From SAR86 cluster bacterium (GTDB lineage Bacteria > Pseudomonadota > Gammaproteobacteria > Magnimaribacterales > Magnimaribacteraceae), in assembly GCA_023703575.1 (NCBI GenBank), contig CP097969.1, positions 1,459,517 to 1,523,516 of the forward strand: 64,000 bases of DNA, in the 5' to 3' direction. Below are positions 44,712 through 54,569 of the stretch, in pieces. The notes below the pieces were generated by a model. That model was not told the origin of the DNA and made no database searches. It worked only from the letters and a program-made list of their open reading frames with translations. Positions within the stretch are counted from its first letter, which is position 1. Every line of letters starts with the position of its first letter. The translations under genes were made by a program, and so were the position numbers.

Positions 44712-45806
44712 TTGAATAAGAAAACTTCTCTATATCAAAACCACCTGGAAGCCAAGGCTAAAATGGTAGACTTTCATGGCTGGGATATGCCAATTAATTA
44801 TGGCTCTCAAATCGAAGAGCACCATGCAGTGAGACAAGGTTGTGGTATTTTTGATGTATCTCACATGACAATTCTTGATTTTGAAGGCAGCGAATCCGAA
44901 CTTTTTATCAGAAAACTGATTGCAAATGACGTAAGAAAACTTCAAGAGAACTATTCTGGTCTTTATTCTGCTATGTTGAACGATAAAGGCTTTGTAATAG
45001 ATGACCTAATAGCCTATCGCATGGATAAAGGATTTAGACTGGTTGTTAACTGTGCAACCAGAGGTGAGGACTTAAAATGGATATCTGCGAGGGCTAAAGA
45101 ATATGAAGTAAATATGCTAGAAAGAGATGATCTGTCAATGGTCGCTATTCAAGGTCCTCAATCTCCAAATGTCCTTAAGAACTTTCCTGCACCAATAGAT
45201 TTTCTTAAAGAGAAAAAGAGACAGCAAGGAATTTTTCAAGATGATATCTTTGCAGCAAAAACCGGTTACACCGGGGAATTAGGTTTTGAAGTGATACTGC
45301 CTAATGAAAAAGCCATAGATCTTTGGAATATAGCAATCAGTGAAGGAGCCAAACCAATCGGCCTTGCAGCTAGAGATACACTTAGACTTGAAGCTGGAAT
45401 GAATTTGTATGGTTTTGAGATGGATGAGACCATCTCGCCTTTCGAATGTAATATGGGCTGGACAGTTTGTTGGCAAGATGAGCAAAGAGATTTTTTTGGT
45501 AAAGAAAGTTTAATAAAACAGAAAGAATCAAATGATCTTAAAGAACTTGTTGGTATAATTACAGACGAAAAGGTGATCCTAAGGCAAGGACAGAAAATAC
45601 ACCTTGAGAAAGAGAATCATGCACGCGGAGTTGTCACTAGCGGAACTTACTCACCAAGCCTAAAGATGCCTATAGCATTAGCAAGATTACCAAAAAGTGA
45701 TAGCACTTCTTGTTTTGCTGAAATTAGAGGTAAAAGAGTAAAAGCTATAATAGGTTCACCGAAATTTATTAAAGAGGGAAAAGTTATTTTCAAGGAAAAA
45801 GTATGA
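44712..45806 (+). CDS. gcvT: Glycine cleavage T protein (aminomethyltransferase)
   Basis: A 364-aa enzyme of the glycine cleavage system, transferring the methylene group from H-protein to tetrahydrofolate. LEAKAKMVDFHGWDMPINYG, VSHMTILDFEG, AARDTLRLEAGMNLYG and WTVCWQDEQRDFFG are typical. It starts with TTG at 44712; no ATG fits the N-terminus. It overlaps gcvH by 4 nt. Confidence 0.94.
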   Translation: MNKKTSLYQNHLEAKAKMVDFHGWDMPINYGSQIEEHHAVRQGCGIFDVSHMTILDFEGSESELFIRKLIANDVRKLQENYSGLYSAMLNDKGFVIDDLIAYRMDKGFRLVVNCATRGEDLKWISARAKEYEVNMLERDDLSMVAIQGPQSPNVLKNFPAPIDFLKEKKRQQGIFQDDIFAAKTGYTGELGFEVILPNEKAIDLWNIAISEGAKPIGLAARDTLRLEAGMNLYGFEMDETISPFECNMGWTVCWQDEQRDFFGKESLIKQKESNDLKELVGIITDEKVILRQGQKIHLEKENHARGVVTSGTYSPSLKMPIALARLPKSDSTSCFAEIRGKRVKAIIGSPKFIKEGKVIFKEKV

Positions 45807-46186
45807 GTTCAGATAACGAAGTGAGATATTTATCAAGTCATGAATGGGGCAGAATAGACGAAGAAGGAATTCTTACTGTAGGGATCAGTGATCACGCACA
45901 AGATCTTCTCGGAGATATTGTATTTGTAGAGTTGCCAGAAGTTGGTGATATGTTAGAAGCAGAGGGAGAGTCTGCAATAGTGGAGTCTGTCAAGGCAGCC
46001 TCTGATGTATATTCACCTCTTACTGGTGAAGTTATCGAGATTAATGAAAAGCTACTTGATGAACCGGAAATAATTAATAATTCTCCATTAGAAGATGGTT
46101 GGTTTTTCAAAATTAAAATTGATGATGATCTACAATTTACTGACTTGCTAACAGAAGAAGAATATAACGATACTTGCGAAGATTAA
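45803..46186 (+). CDS. gcvH: Glycine cleavage H protein
   Basis: A 127-aa carrier of the aminomethyl group. Lipoyl attachment is Lys64 in ESVKAASDVYSP, preceded by GDIVFVELPEVGD. Start ATG overlaps the gcvT stop (ATGA). It is followed by gcvP, so T-H-P are one operon as in E. coli. No lipoate ligase is in view. Confidence 0.96.
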   Translation: MSSDNEVRYLSSHEWGRIDEEGILTVGISDHAQDLLGDIVFVELPEVGDMLEAEGESAIVESVKAASDVYSPLTGEVIEINEKLLDEPEIINNSPLEDGWFFKIKIDDDLQFTDLLTEEEYNDTCED

Positions 46187-46191
46187 AATTA

Positions 46192-49023
46192 TTGGAAAAT
46201 TTAAATAAAATAAATCTCTTTTCAAAACGCCACCTTGGTTCGAGTGAAGCCGATATTAATTATATGCTTCGGGAGGTTGGATACGACTCTATGAGCTCTT
46301 TTATTGATTCAGTAGTTCCCGGATCAATCCTCAAAAGAAATGCCGTTCAAATAGGTGAAGAAAGGACTGAAGAAGGAGTTTTGGAAGAATTGAAAGAAAT
46401 AGCTTCTAAAAATAAGGTATTCAAAAGTTTTATTGGTCAGGGTCATTATGATAATTTCACACCATCTGTAATCCTTAGAAATGTTTTTGAAAATCCTGGG
46501 TGGTACACCTCTTATACACCCTATCAACCTGAAATATCTCAAGGAAGATTAGAAGCTTTAATTAACTTTCAAACAATGGTTAGTGATCTTACCGCTATGG
46601 AATTATCTAATGCTTCTTTACTCGATGAAGCAACTGCAGCCGCTGAAGCGATGACATTAGCTAAGCGCTCATCTAAATCAAAGTCTAATTCTTTTTTTGT
46701 GGATGAGAATAGTTTTCAAAATACAATAAATGTTCTTAAAACTCGAGCAGAGCCTTTGGGCATAAAGCTTATATTTGGAAATCCTATTGACCTTCCAAGC
46801 CATGAGGTTTTTGGTGCATTTCTTCAGTATCCAGGTTCAAATGGAAAAATTACTGATATGAGCCAACATATTAAATCATGCCATGACCAATCTGCTTTAG
46901 CCGTTATAGGTTCTGATCTTTTGGCATTAACAATTCTTAAACCCCCTGGTGAAATGGGGGCAGATATTGTCATCGGGTCCTCTCAAAGATTTGGCGTACC
47001 TTTAGGGTGCGGAGGACCTCATGCAGCTTTTATGGCAGTTAGCGACAAATTGAAAAGATCAATGCCAGGCAGAATAGTTGGAGCATCAGTAGATTCTAAT
47101 GGAGATGTTGCCTATAGATTAGCTCTCCAAACAAGAGAACAACATATAAGACGAGAAAAAGCTACAAGTAATATTTGTACTGCTCAGGCATTGTTGGCCA
47201 TTATGGCGAGTTTTTATTCGATCTATCATGGCAAAGAGGGATTGATTGAGATAGCAAATAAGGTTAACCACCTTACTTCTTTGTTAAAAAAGAATTTCGA
47301 AGTTAATGGTATAGATTGTCTTGAAGATAACTTCTTCGATACCTTAATAATTAGATCCGGCCAACAAACAAAAGAGATACATAAACGCTCTCTAAGCAAG
47401 AATATAAATCTTAGAAGAATAGATGAGGAACATATAGGTATCTCATTAGACGAGACCACTTCCATGAAGGATATAGAAAATATCTTGGAAATATTCACAA
47501 ATCAAAAAATAGATTCTAATTTGAATTTTAAATCTTCAATACCAAAAAAGCTGAAAAGAACGTCCTCCTTCTTAGATCATGAGGTTTTTAAAAAACACAG
47601 GACAGAAACAGAGCTAGTAAGATACATTAGAAAATTAAGTGACAAAGATATAGCACTCGATCGAGCTATGATCCCTCTTGGATCTTGCACAATGAAACTA
47701 AATGCTACTTCAGAAATGATTCCAGTGAGTTGGCCTGAGTTTTCGAAAATTCATCCTTTCGCTCCTAAAGATCAGCTCCAAGGGTATAAAGAGCTAATAG
47801 AGGATATGGAAAAGATGCTTGTTGACCTTACTGGATACTCTAAGATTTCTTTACAACCTAATGCCGGATCACAGGGAGAATATGCTGGTCTTTTAGCGAT
47901 AGATGCATTTCATAAAAAAAATAATGAATCTCATAGAAATATTTGCTTAATACCTAAGTCTGCTCATGGTACTAATCCTGCATCAGCTCAAATGGTAGGC
48001 CTTGAAGTCGTACCGGTCGAGTGCGATGAAGATGGAAATATCGATATTGATGATTTAAAACAAAAAGCAGAGATTCATGAGGAAAATCTTTCCTCTCTAA
48101 TGATAACGTATCCTTCAACACATGGTGTTTTTGAAACGAATGTCAGTGAGGTTTGTGATGTTATTCATTCAAAAGGTGCCTTTGTCTATATTGATGGAGC
48201 AAACTTTAATGCAATGGTTGGAATTTGCTATCCGGGATCCTTTGGCGGAGATGTTTCGCACCTGAATCTGCATAAAACCTTTTGCATTCCGCACGGAGGC
48301 GGAGGTCCAGGTATCGGACCAATTGGTGTTGTCGAAAAGCTTAGTGATTTTGTCCCTTCACATCATGATAAAAGTGACCCAGCTGTGGGACCTGTCTCTG
48401 GTACTGACTGGGGAAGCGCAAGTATACTGCCAATCAGTTGGATGTATATGAAGATGATGGGTTCTGAAGGATTGACTCAAGCAACTCAACTGGCCATTTT
48501 AAATACAAATTACATAGCTAATAGGCTTAAAGATCATTATAAGATCTTATACAAAGGTTCTAATGATTTAGTAGCTCATGAATGTATTATTGATGTTCGT
48601 CCATTAAAGGAAACAGCAGAAGTTGAAGTAGAGGACATTGCTAAAAGATTAATCGATTATGGATTCCATGCACCAACGATGTCCTGGCCTGTAACGGGCA
48701 CCTTAATGATTGAGCCAACAGAAAGTGAATCTCTGAGTGAGATAGATAGATTCTGTGACGCAATGATTTCAATCAGAAATGAGATTAAAGATATTGAGGA
48801 AGGTAAAGTTTCTAATCAAGATAATCTATTAAAGAACTCCCCTCACTGTGCAAAAACTCTTTTACAACATGAATGGGATCATCCCTATACAAGGGCTGAA
48901 GCTGCATTACCTGCGAAGAGTTTACATGAAAATAAATACTGGCCACCTGTTGGAAGGGTAGATAATGTTTATGGAGATAGAAATTTGATATGTAGTTGTC
49001 CTTCTATGGAAGACTACCAATAG
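46192..49023 (+). CDS. gcvP: Glycine dehydrogenase (decarboxylating), P protein
   Basis: A ~943-aa PLP enzyme, full-length and of the fused alpha/beta type. The PLP lysine is in HLNLHKTFCIPHGGGGPG. The N-terminus FSKRHLGSSEADINYML and the YTPYQPEISQGRLEALINFQ segment are typical. Two TTG starts are possible, 46174 and 46192; the latter gives a better match to the E. coli N-terminus and leaves 5 nt after gcvH. The 3' end overlaps the HAD gene on the other strand by 20 nt. Confidence 0.95.
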   Translation: MENLNKINLFSKRHLGSSEADINYMLREVGYDSMSSFIDSVVPGSILKRNAVQIGEERTEEGVLEELKEIASKNKVFKSFIGQGHYDNFTPSVILRNVFENPGWYTSYTPYQPEISQGRLEALINFQTMVSDLTAMELSNASLLDEATAAAEAMTLAKRSSKSKSNSFFVDENSFQNTINVLKTRAEPLGIKLIFGNPIDLPSHEVFGAFLQYPGSNGKITDMSQHIKSCHDQSALAVIGSDLLALTILKPPGEMGADIVIGSSQRFGVPLGCGGPHAAFMAVSDKLKRSMPGRIVGASVDSNGDVAYRLALQTREQHIRREKATSNICTAQALLAIMASFYSIYHGKEGLIEIANKVNHLTSLLKKNFEVNGIDCLEDNFFDTLIIRSGQQTKEIHKRSLSKNINLRRIDEEHIGISLDETTSMKDIENILEIFTNQKIDSNLNFKSSIPKKLKRTSSFLDHEVFKKHRTETELVRYIRKLSDKDIALDRAMIPLGSCTMKLNATSEMIPVSWPEFSKIHPFAPKDQLQGYKELIEDMEKMLVDLTGYSKISLQPNAGSQGEYAGLLAIDAFHKKNNESHRNICLIPKSAHGTNPASAQMVGLEVVPVECDEDGNIDIDDLKQKAEIHEENLSSLMITYPSTHGVFETNVSEVCDVIHSKGAFVYIDGANFNAMVGICYPGSFGGDVSHLNLHKTFCIPHGGGGPGIGPIGVVEKLSDFVPSHHDKSDPAVGPVSGTDWGSASILPISWMYMKMMGSEGLTQATQLAILNTNYIANRLKDHYKILYKGSNDLVAHECIIDVRPLKETAEVEVEDIAKRLIDYGFHAPTMSWPVTGTLMIEPTESESLSEIDRFCDAMISIRNEIKDIEEGKVSNQDNLLKNSPHCAKTLLQHEWDHPYTRAEAALPAKSLHENKYWPPVGRVDNVYGDRNLICSCPSMEDYQ

Positions 49024-49675
49024 CATTTCTTCTGCCTTCAACCAACCAATTTCTTTCTTCTGCAATTTTACGTAATTTATTATCAGGGCTTACAGCCGAA
49101 GGCATGTCCGAAAATTCAAGCAATGGTAAGTCATGAATTGAGTCTGAATAAGCGAATATCCTTTCAAAATGGTCTGACTTCATCCAAATCTTAATTCTTT
49201 TAACTTTCTCCTCAGAAAAGTTAGGAATTCCTTCAACCTTACCTGTAAAAAAATTATCTCTATACTCAGGGTCCGTACCAAAACAAGTTTCAATACCCAT
49301 TTTTTGGCCAATAACTTTCACAAGAAAGGTTAAAGAGCCAGATGTAAGAATTTTTGTATCGTCCCGATGTCTCAATAATAATTCTTCAGTTAATTCATCC
49401 GTAAGCCTTTCTATAACATCGGAAGTAAATATGTCGATTTTATGCTCTAATTCTTTGAGACTTTTTCCTACTAATGGGCTGAGTAAGAATTCGGAATACT
49501 CGTCTACATTTAAGTCACCCTGTCTGTAACTTTTTTCAAAACTCTCCATTTTATTGAAAAATTCAGAATCTTGGATCAGTCCAGCCTTATCCATATATTT
49601 TACCCACTCACCTTCTGTGTCTCCATCAAAAAGAGTGTCATCTAAATCAAATAAGGCTAAATTCTTTTTTTTCAT
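49004..49675 (-). CDS. HAD-IB family phosphatase (SerB-like)
   Basis: A 223-aa HAD hydrolase. The nucleophile motif is FDLDDTLFDGDTEGEW, motif II is ILTSGSLTFL, and motif III/IV is YSDSIHDLPLLE. This is the SerB-like IB subfamily found next to rppH in many gammaproteobacteria. Substrate is unknown, with phosphoserine or a phospho-lipid head group as family options. The frame is open to 49744, but ATG 49675 gives the conserved start. Confidence 0.85.
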   Translation of the reverse strand: MKKKNLALFDLDDTLFDGDTEGEWVKYMDKAGLIQDSEFFNKMESFEKSYRQGDLNVDEYSEFLLSPLVGKSLKELEHKIDIFTSDVIERLTDELTEELLLRHRDDTKILTSGSLTFLVKVIGQKMGIETCFGTDPEYRDNFFTGKVEGIPNFSEEKVKRIKIWMKSDHFERIFAYSDSIHDLPLLEFSDMPSAVSPDNKLRKIAEERNWLVEGRRNAIGSLP

Positions 49676-49703
49676 TATTATATACACAGAACAAGACTGA
49701 AGT

Positions 49704-50198
49704 ATGGAAACAACATTATACAGACCTAATGCTGGCATTATCATTTTTAATAAAGAGGGGAAATTATTATGGTGTAAAAGAAAGAGTGGAGATGGATGGC
49801 AATTTCCTCAAGGAGGAATTGATGATGGAGAGACTCCGGAAAATGCTATCTACAGAGAAGCTTATGAGGAAGTGGGACTTGGAAAAGATAAGATTAAAAT
49901 AATCAAAGAAAATGAAAAGTGGATAAAGTACGATGTCCCAAAAGAAAAAATACCTAGATATTTTTCTTTTAAAAACAGAAAATTTAAAGGTCAATCTCAG
50001 AAATGGTTTTTAGCTCAATTTCTAGGGCAAGATAATGATATAGACCTAACTGTACATAACCAAATTGAATTTACAGAATGGATGTGGGCGAGTTACTGGC
50101 ATCCGGTATCGGCGGGTGTGGAATTTAAGAAAAATGCTTACAGACAAGTGCTCACAGATTTCCTTCCCTTCTATAAAGATCAAATGAAAGTTTATTAG
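49704..50198 (+). CDS. rppH: RNA pyrophosphohydrolase RppH
   Basis: A 164-aa Nudix enzyme that removes pyrophosphate from mRNA 5' ends to trigger decay. The Nudix box GGIDDGETPENAIYREAYEEVG is at 37-58, preceded by WQFPQGG. YRPNAGIIIFN starts the domain. ptsP, often next to rppH, is not here. Its stop is shared as TTAG with the NRDE gene on the other strand. Confidence 0.93.
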   Translation: METTLYRPNAGIIIFNKEGKLLWCKRKSGDGWQFPQGGIDDGETPENAIYREAYEEVGLGKDKIKIIKENEKWIKYDVPKEKIPRYFSFKNRKFKGQSQKWFLAQFLGQDNDIDLTVHNQIEFTEWMWASYWHPVSAGVEFKKNAYRQVLTDFLPFYKDQMKVY

Positions 50199-50968
50199 TC
50201 TTTTACATTAAATGAGAAATCGACACGAGTTCCTTCTATACCCTCTTTCTGATATGTAAGTTCTGAAATATTGATTAAGCCAGATGGTTCAGACGTAAAT
50301 ACTGTAGTGCATCGAGTTCCATATATAGGTGATCTTATAAATCTAAAGGGAATTTCTTCTCCATCCCTGACTTGCAGTTCTTTTTTAGTTTTCTCATGAA
50401 GATTTCCATACTCTTTCCTCATAACATGGAAGCCTTTATCCATTGCAAAACCCTCATGAAGAATTTGGTTAAAATCATTCTTAATTGATTCTATTTTTTT
50501 TGTTGAGGAGTTTAAAGTTAAATTTCCTAGGGCATGGATTCCCTCAGAAATAAAAAATATACCTTCTAGTCGATTGCACAAATAAAATAATCCACTTTTA
50601 TCTCCAACAATTAAATTAAAGCCGGCGTAATTATCTTTGTTAGGTTCTAGTGCTTCAAGGTAAGACTTTGCAGAAATTTGAGACTCTAGGAATTCCGTTA
50701 CAAGTGATCCCCGTGAATTTGAGTACTTGATATCAGTTTCCTCTTTAAGATTTGTAATTGCACCAAACTTGCCTTCTTTACTTACACCAAGCCATGTTCC
50801 TCCAGCCTCTTCGTCTCTTCCTGCAAGCACAATATTGTTTGACCACCATCTCATTCCGCTAGTTGGTCTTTCATGATATTCATCTCGGTTTGCGATTATC
50901 TTGTAAAAATATGAATCTTTACCGCTCCAATCTTTACTTTTTTCAACTGACAAGGCTATTAAGCACAT
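50195..50968 (-). CDS. NRDE (TANGO2) family protein
   Basis: A 257-aa protein of the NRDE family. MCLIALSVE begins with the catalytic-like Cys2, and IIANRDEYHERPTSGMRWW contains the NRDE motif at ~27-30. GRDEEAGGTWLGVSKEGKFGAITN also matches. Human TANGO2 relates to heme and lipid metabolism; the bacterial role is unknown. In pseudomonads this family also sits near lgt-thyA. Confidence 0.88.
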   Translation of the reverse strand: MCLIALSVEKSKDWSGKDSYFYKIIANRDEYHERPTSGMRWWSNNIVLAGRDEEAGGTWLGVSKEGKFGAITNLKEETDIKYSNSRGSLVTEFLESQISAKSYLEALEPNKDNYAGFNLIVGDKSGLFYLCNRLEGIFFISEGIHALGNLTLNSSTKKIESIKNDFNQILHEGFAMDKGFHVMRKEYGNLHEKTKKELQVRDGEEIPFRFIRSPIYGTRCTTVFTSEPSGLINISELTYQKEGIEGTRVDFSFNVKD

Positions 50969-51009
50969 AAATTAGAGAGTGTAATTACACTTAATGTTAA
51001 AATAGATTT

Positions 51010-51795
51010 TTGGAAATTCTATTATACTTTTTACTGGGAACATTCTCTGGCATCTTAGCTGGTTTATTCGGTATTGGTGGGGGAATAATTATAATTCCAA
51101 CTTTTTTTTATACATTCTCTTATCTGCAATTTCCTGAACAAATTCTATCACATATGGTTCTTGGCAGTTCACTTGGAGTAATAGTCTTTAGCTCATTATC
51201 TTCTACTTTCTCTCACAACTTTAGAGGTGCCGTAGATTGGGGCCTCATAAAATTAGTAGCACCAAGTATAGTGATTGGATCATCACTTGGGGGAATCACA
51301 GCTGGCGCCTTAGACAGTGATACGCTTCAAGGATTGGTTGCCTTATTTCTTGTGGTTGCATCCATACAATTAATCTTTGAGTTCCCTCCACCGCCCCAAA
51401 ATCCAAGAACTAACTTAATTGGCCCAGTATTAGCAGGAGGAGGAATAGGATGGCTATCAGGAGTATTTGGAATTGGAGGAGGTATATTTTCAGTACCGTA
51501 TTTCTATCACAGAGGCTTGTCGATGATGAAGGCCATTGGTACTTCTGCAGCTTGCGGCATACCTATTGCTTTAGCTGGGTCCTTATCTTATATGATTATA
51601 GGGCATGAAAATACAAATCTCCCTGAGAATAGCATTGGTTACGTATATTTACCTGCCACTATAATCGTTGGATTAGTTAGCTCAGTAACCGCAAAATATG
51701 GTGTAAAAATAGCTCACAGAATGAAACAAAAGAAACTTAGGATAGGGTTTGCTTTTTTAGTTATGCTAATGGCATTGAACCTATTAATGCGTTAA
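51010..51795 (+). CDS. TauE/SafE family anion exporter-like membrane protein
   Basis: A 261-aa protein with ~8 helices and the two repeated GxxxG motifs, GLFGIGGGIIIIP and SGVFGIGGGIFSVPYF, of TauE/SafE (DUF81). It is thought to export sulfite or organosulfonates. TTG start at 51010. It leads directly into DUF4212/symporter with no gap. Confidence 0.9.
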   Translation: MEILLYFLLGTFSGILAGLFGIGGGIIIIPTFFYTFSYLQFPEQILSHMVLGSSLGVIVFSSLSSTFSHNFRGAVDWGLIKLVAPSIVIGSSLGGITAGALDSDTLQGLVALFLVVASIQLIFEFPPPPQNPRTNLIGPVLAGGGIGWLSGVFGIGGGIFSVPYFYHRGLSMMKAIGTSAACGIPIALAGSLSYMIIGHENTNLPENSIGYVYLPATIIVGLVSSVTAKYGVKIAHRMKQKKLRIGFAFLVMLMALNLLMR

Positions 51796-52053
51796 ATGAA
51801 AGATAAAACTCAGCAGTATTGGAAGGCAAATTTAAAAATTGTTTTTTCACTTCTAGTAATCTGGTTTGTTGCTTCCTTTGGATTTGGAATTATCTTCTCC
51901 GATACTCTGGATCAAATAAGGTTAGGCGGATTTAAACTAGGATTTTGGTTTGCTCAACAAGGTAGCATTTATATATTTGTAATAATCATATTTCTTTATG
52001 TGTGGTTGATGAAGAGGCTTGATAAAAAACTTTCTGAAGAAGAAGAAATATGA
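51796..52053 (+). CDS. DUF4212 small subunit of sodium:solute symporter
   Basis: An 85-aa two-helix protein: YWKANLKIVFSLLVIWFVASF and GFKLGFWFAQQGSIYIFVIIIFLY. This is the small partner of VC_2705-type symporters. It overlaps the next gene as ATGA, so the two subunits are coupled. No enzymatic motif. Confidence 0.9.
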   Translation: MKDKTQQYWKANLKIVFSLLVIWFVASFGFGIIFSDTLDQIRLGGFKLGFWFAQQGSIYIFVIIIFLYVWLMKRLDKKLSEEEEI

Positions 52054-53798
52054 CAACCCAGCTTCTTACATATTTTTTTGTAGGTGCAACCTTTGCCCTT
52101 TATATAGGTATTGCTTTATGGTCGAGAGCAAGATCTACAAATGATTTTTATGTAGCTGGTAAAGATGTCCATCCAGTGGCAAATGGCATGGCTACTGCAG
52201 CGGATTGGATGTCTGCGGCTTCTTTTCTTTCTATGGCAGGTTTGATTGCATTTCTAGGAAAAGATGGATCCGTATATCTAATGGGCTGGACTGGAGGTTA
52301 TGTTTTATTAGCACTTCTTCTTGCACCGTATTTAAGAAAGTATGGTAAATTTACTGTCCCCGATTTCATAGGTGAACGTTATTATTCCAAGACAGCCAGA
52401 AAATTAGCTGTTGTGTGTTTAATATTCATCTCTTTTACCTACATCGCCGGGCAGATGAGAGGAGTAGGAATAGTTTTCTCTAGATTTTTAGAGGTTGATA
52501 TTAATACAGGTGTCATAGTAGGAATGGCCATAGTTTTCTTTTATGCGGTTTTAGGAGGCATGAAAGGTATTACATATACTCAAGTAGCTCAATACTGCGT
52601 ACTTATTTTTGCCTACTTAGTGCCTGCTATATTTATTTCAATCTTGATGACCGGCGAAGTTATTCCACAAATTGGCTTTGGAAGCACTCTAGTTGATAGT
52701 CAAGTATACCTTCTCGATAAACTAGATCAGGTTACAAAGGAGCTAGGTTTCATTGCTTATACTGAAAATGCTAAAAGTAATATTGATATTTTTTGTATAA
52801 CAGCAGCCCTAATGTTTGGTACCGCGGGATTGCCTCATGTCATAGTGAGATTCTTTACGGTTCCTAGTGTTGGTGCAGCAAGAAGATCTGCTGGTTACGC
52901 GCTAATTTTTATAGCACTTTTATATACAACAGCTCCTGCTGTTTCTGCTTTTGCAAGAATGAATTTAATCGATTCGATTCAAGATCAGCCTTATAGCACT
53001 TCACCCTCCTGGTTTAAGAACTGGGAAGAAATAGGTTTAATTGCATGGATGGATAAAAATGAAGATGGAAAAATTCAGTATTCATCTGGTGATGCCCTGG
53101 AAAATGTAAAACCTTCATATCAAAAACTTAGAGGGCCTAATGGACAGAGGCTTCTTGAAAATGAACCCAATTTATCTAATGAAAATGAGATTTATATAGA
53201 CAGGGATATAATCGTTTTGGCAAATCCTGAAATAGCTCAACTTCCGAGCTGGGTTATAGCTTTAGTGGCTGCTGGAGGTCTTGCAGCAGCTCTTTCAACG
53301 GCAGCAGGGCTCCTGTTAGTAATATCTTCGTCTGTTTCGCATGATCTTTTAAAGAAAACCTACATGCCTAAAATTACTGAAAAACAAGAACTCAAGTATG
53401 CAAGAATAGCAGCTGCTGTAGCAATAGGCATAGCTGGCATTTTTGGCATCTATCCTCCGGCATTTGTGGCACAGGTTGTGGCTTTTGCCTTTGGGCTCGC
53501 TGCAGCAACATTCTTTCCAGCACTTTTTCTGGGTATATTCTACAAAAGACTCAATAAGGAAGGAGCAATTACCGGCATGCTTGGAGGTCTACTATTTACT
53601 GCTTCTTATATTATTTATTTCAAATTTATTAATCCAGATATCAATAATTCAGACTTTTGGTTATTGGGTATCTCGCCTGAGGGAATTGGCTGTATAGGCA
53701 TGATCTTGAACTTTGCACTCGCATTAAGTATTTCAATTTTTACTAAACCTCCGCCCAAAGAAATTTTTGATATGGTGGATGAAATCAGGCAGCCATAA
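52050..53798 (+). CDS. VC_2705-type sodium:solute symporter, large subunit (ActP-like)
   Basis: A 582-aa SSSF transporter. RSTNDFYVAGKDVHPVANGMATAADWMSAASFL, split by GKD, is typical. GLAAALSTAAGLLLVISSSVSHDL holds the cation site. A loop at ~residues 335-346 has D-K-N-E-D-G-K-I (nt 53052-53075), like an EF-hand. Acetate or another short organic acid is the likely substrate. It is fused in expression to DUF4212 and followed by lgt, whose start overlaps its stop by 1 nt. Confidence 0.88.
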   Translation: MTTQLLTYFFVGATFALYIGIALWSRARSTNDFYVAGKDVHPVANGMATAADWMSAASFLSMAGLIAFLGKDGSVYLMGWTGGYVLLALLLAPYLRKYGKFTVPDFIGERYYSKTARKLAVVCLIFISFTYIAGQMRGVGIVFSRFLEVDINTGVIVGMAIVFFYAVLGGMKGITYTQVAQYCVLIFAYLVPAIFISILMTGEVIPQIGFGSTLVDSQVYLLDKLDQVTKELGFIAYTENAKSNIDIFCITAALMFGTAGLPHVIVRFFTVPSVGAARRSAGYALIFIALLYTTAPAVSAFARMNLIDSIQDQPYSTSPSWFKNWEEIGLIAWMDKNEDGKIQYSSGDALENVKPSYQKLRGPNGQRLLENEPNLSNENEIYIDRDIIVLANPEIAQLPSWVIALVAAGGLAAALSTAAGLLLVISSSVSHDLLKKTYMPKITEKQELKYARIAAAVAIGIAGIFGIYPPAFVAQVVAFAFGLAAATFFPALFLGIFYKRLNKEGAITGMLGGLLFTASYIIYFKFINPDINNSDFWLLGISPEGIGCIGMILNFALALSISIFTKPPPKEIFDMVDEIRQP

Positions 53799-54565
53799 TG
53801 TTAATTCCTGAATTAGATCCTGTAGCTATACAAATAGGGCCATTAGCAATTAGATGGTATGGCCTGACATGGTTGGCTGCCTTTTCAACTATCTACTTCT
53901 TAATCAAAAGATACCAAAAGGACCTAGATGTAGATCAAATCAGTGACCTAATGTTTTATAGCCTCCTAGGTGCGATATTAGGTGGAAGAACAGGGTATGT
54001 TTTCTTTTACTCGATAGAGCAATTTATATCTAATCCTCTATCTATTTTCTTTATTTGGCAAGGAGGATTATCCTTTCATGGAGGTCTTCTGGGAGTTTTA
54101 ATTGCTTGCTTCTGGCTATCAAGAAGCTGGGGTGTTCAATTCTTCTGGTTGATGGATAGAGTAGCTCCATTTGTGCCTCCTGGCCTGGGATTTGTAAGAG
54201 TGGGAAACTTTATGAATTCAGAACTTCTAGGCAGGCCAACTGATATAAGTTGGGGAGTTATATTTCCTTCAGATCCATTTGGATTAACGAGGCATCCATC
54301 TCAGTTATATCAAGCTTTTGGAGAAGGTATAGTGCTTTTTATTTATATGCTTCTTATCTCAAGGAATTTAAAACCTAAAATGAATATATCTGGACACTTC
54401 CTGTTAGGATATGGAGTCATTAGATTCTTCACTGAATTCTTTAGAACACCAGATCAACATATAGGATTTATTTTTGAAATTTTTACAAGGGGGCAACTCC
54501 TATGCCTTCCAATGATAGTAATTGGTGTCCTTCTAATTTATTATTCGTACAGAAAAAATACATGA
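53798..54565 (+). CDS. lgt: Prolipoprotein diacylglyceryl transferase
   Basis: A 255-aa seven-helix inner-membrane enzyme that adds diacylglycerol to the lipobox Cys of prolipoproteins. [34 protein letters not shown] (catalytic His region), [17 protein letters not shown] and [13 protein letters not shown] are all signature segments. It is followed by thyA after 4 nt. Confidence 0.95.
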   Translation: MLIPELDPVAIQIGPLAIRWYGLTWLAAFSTIYFLIKRYQKDLDVDQISDLMFYSLLGAILGGRTGYVFFYSIEQFISNPLSIFFIWQGGLSFHGGLLGVLIACFWLSRSWGVQFFWLMDRVAPFVPPGLGFVRVGNFMNSELLGRPTDISWGVIFPSDPFGLTRHPSQLYQAFGEGIVLFIYMLLISRNLKPKMNISGHFLLGYGVIRFFTEFFRTPDQHIGFIFEIFTRGQLLCLPMIVIGVLLIYYSYRKNT

Positions 54566-54569
54566 ATTA

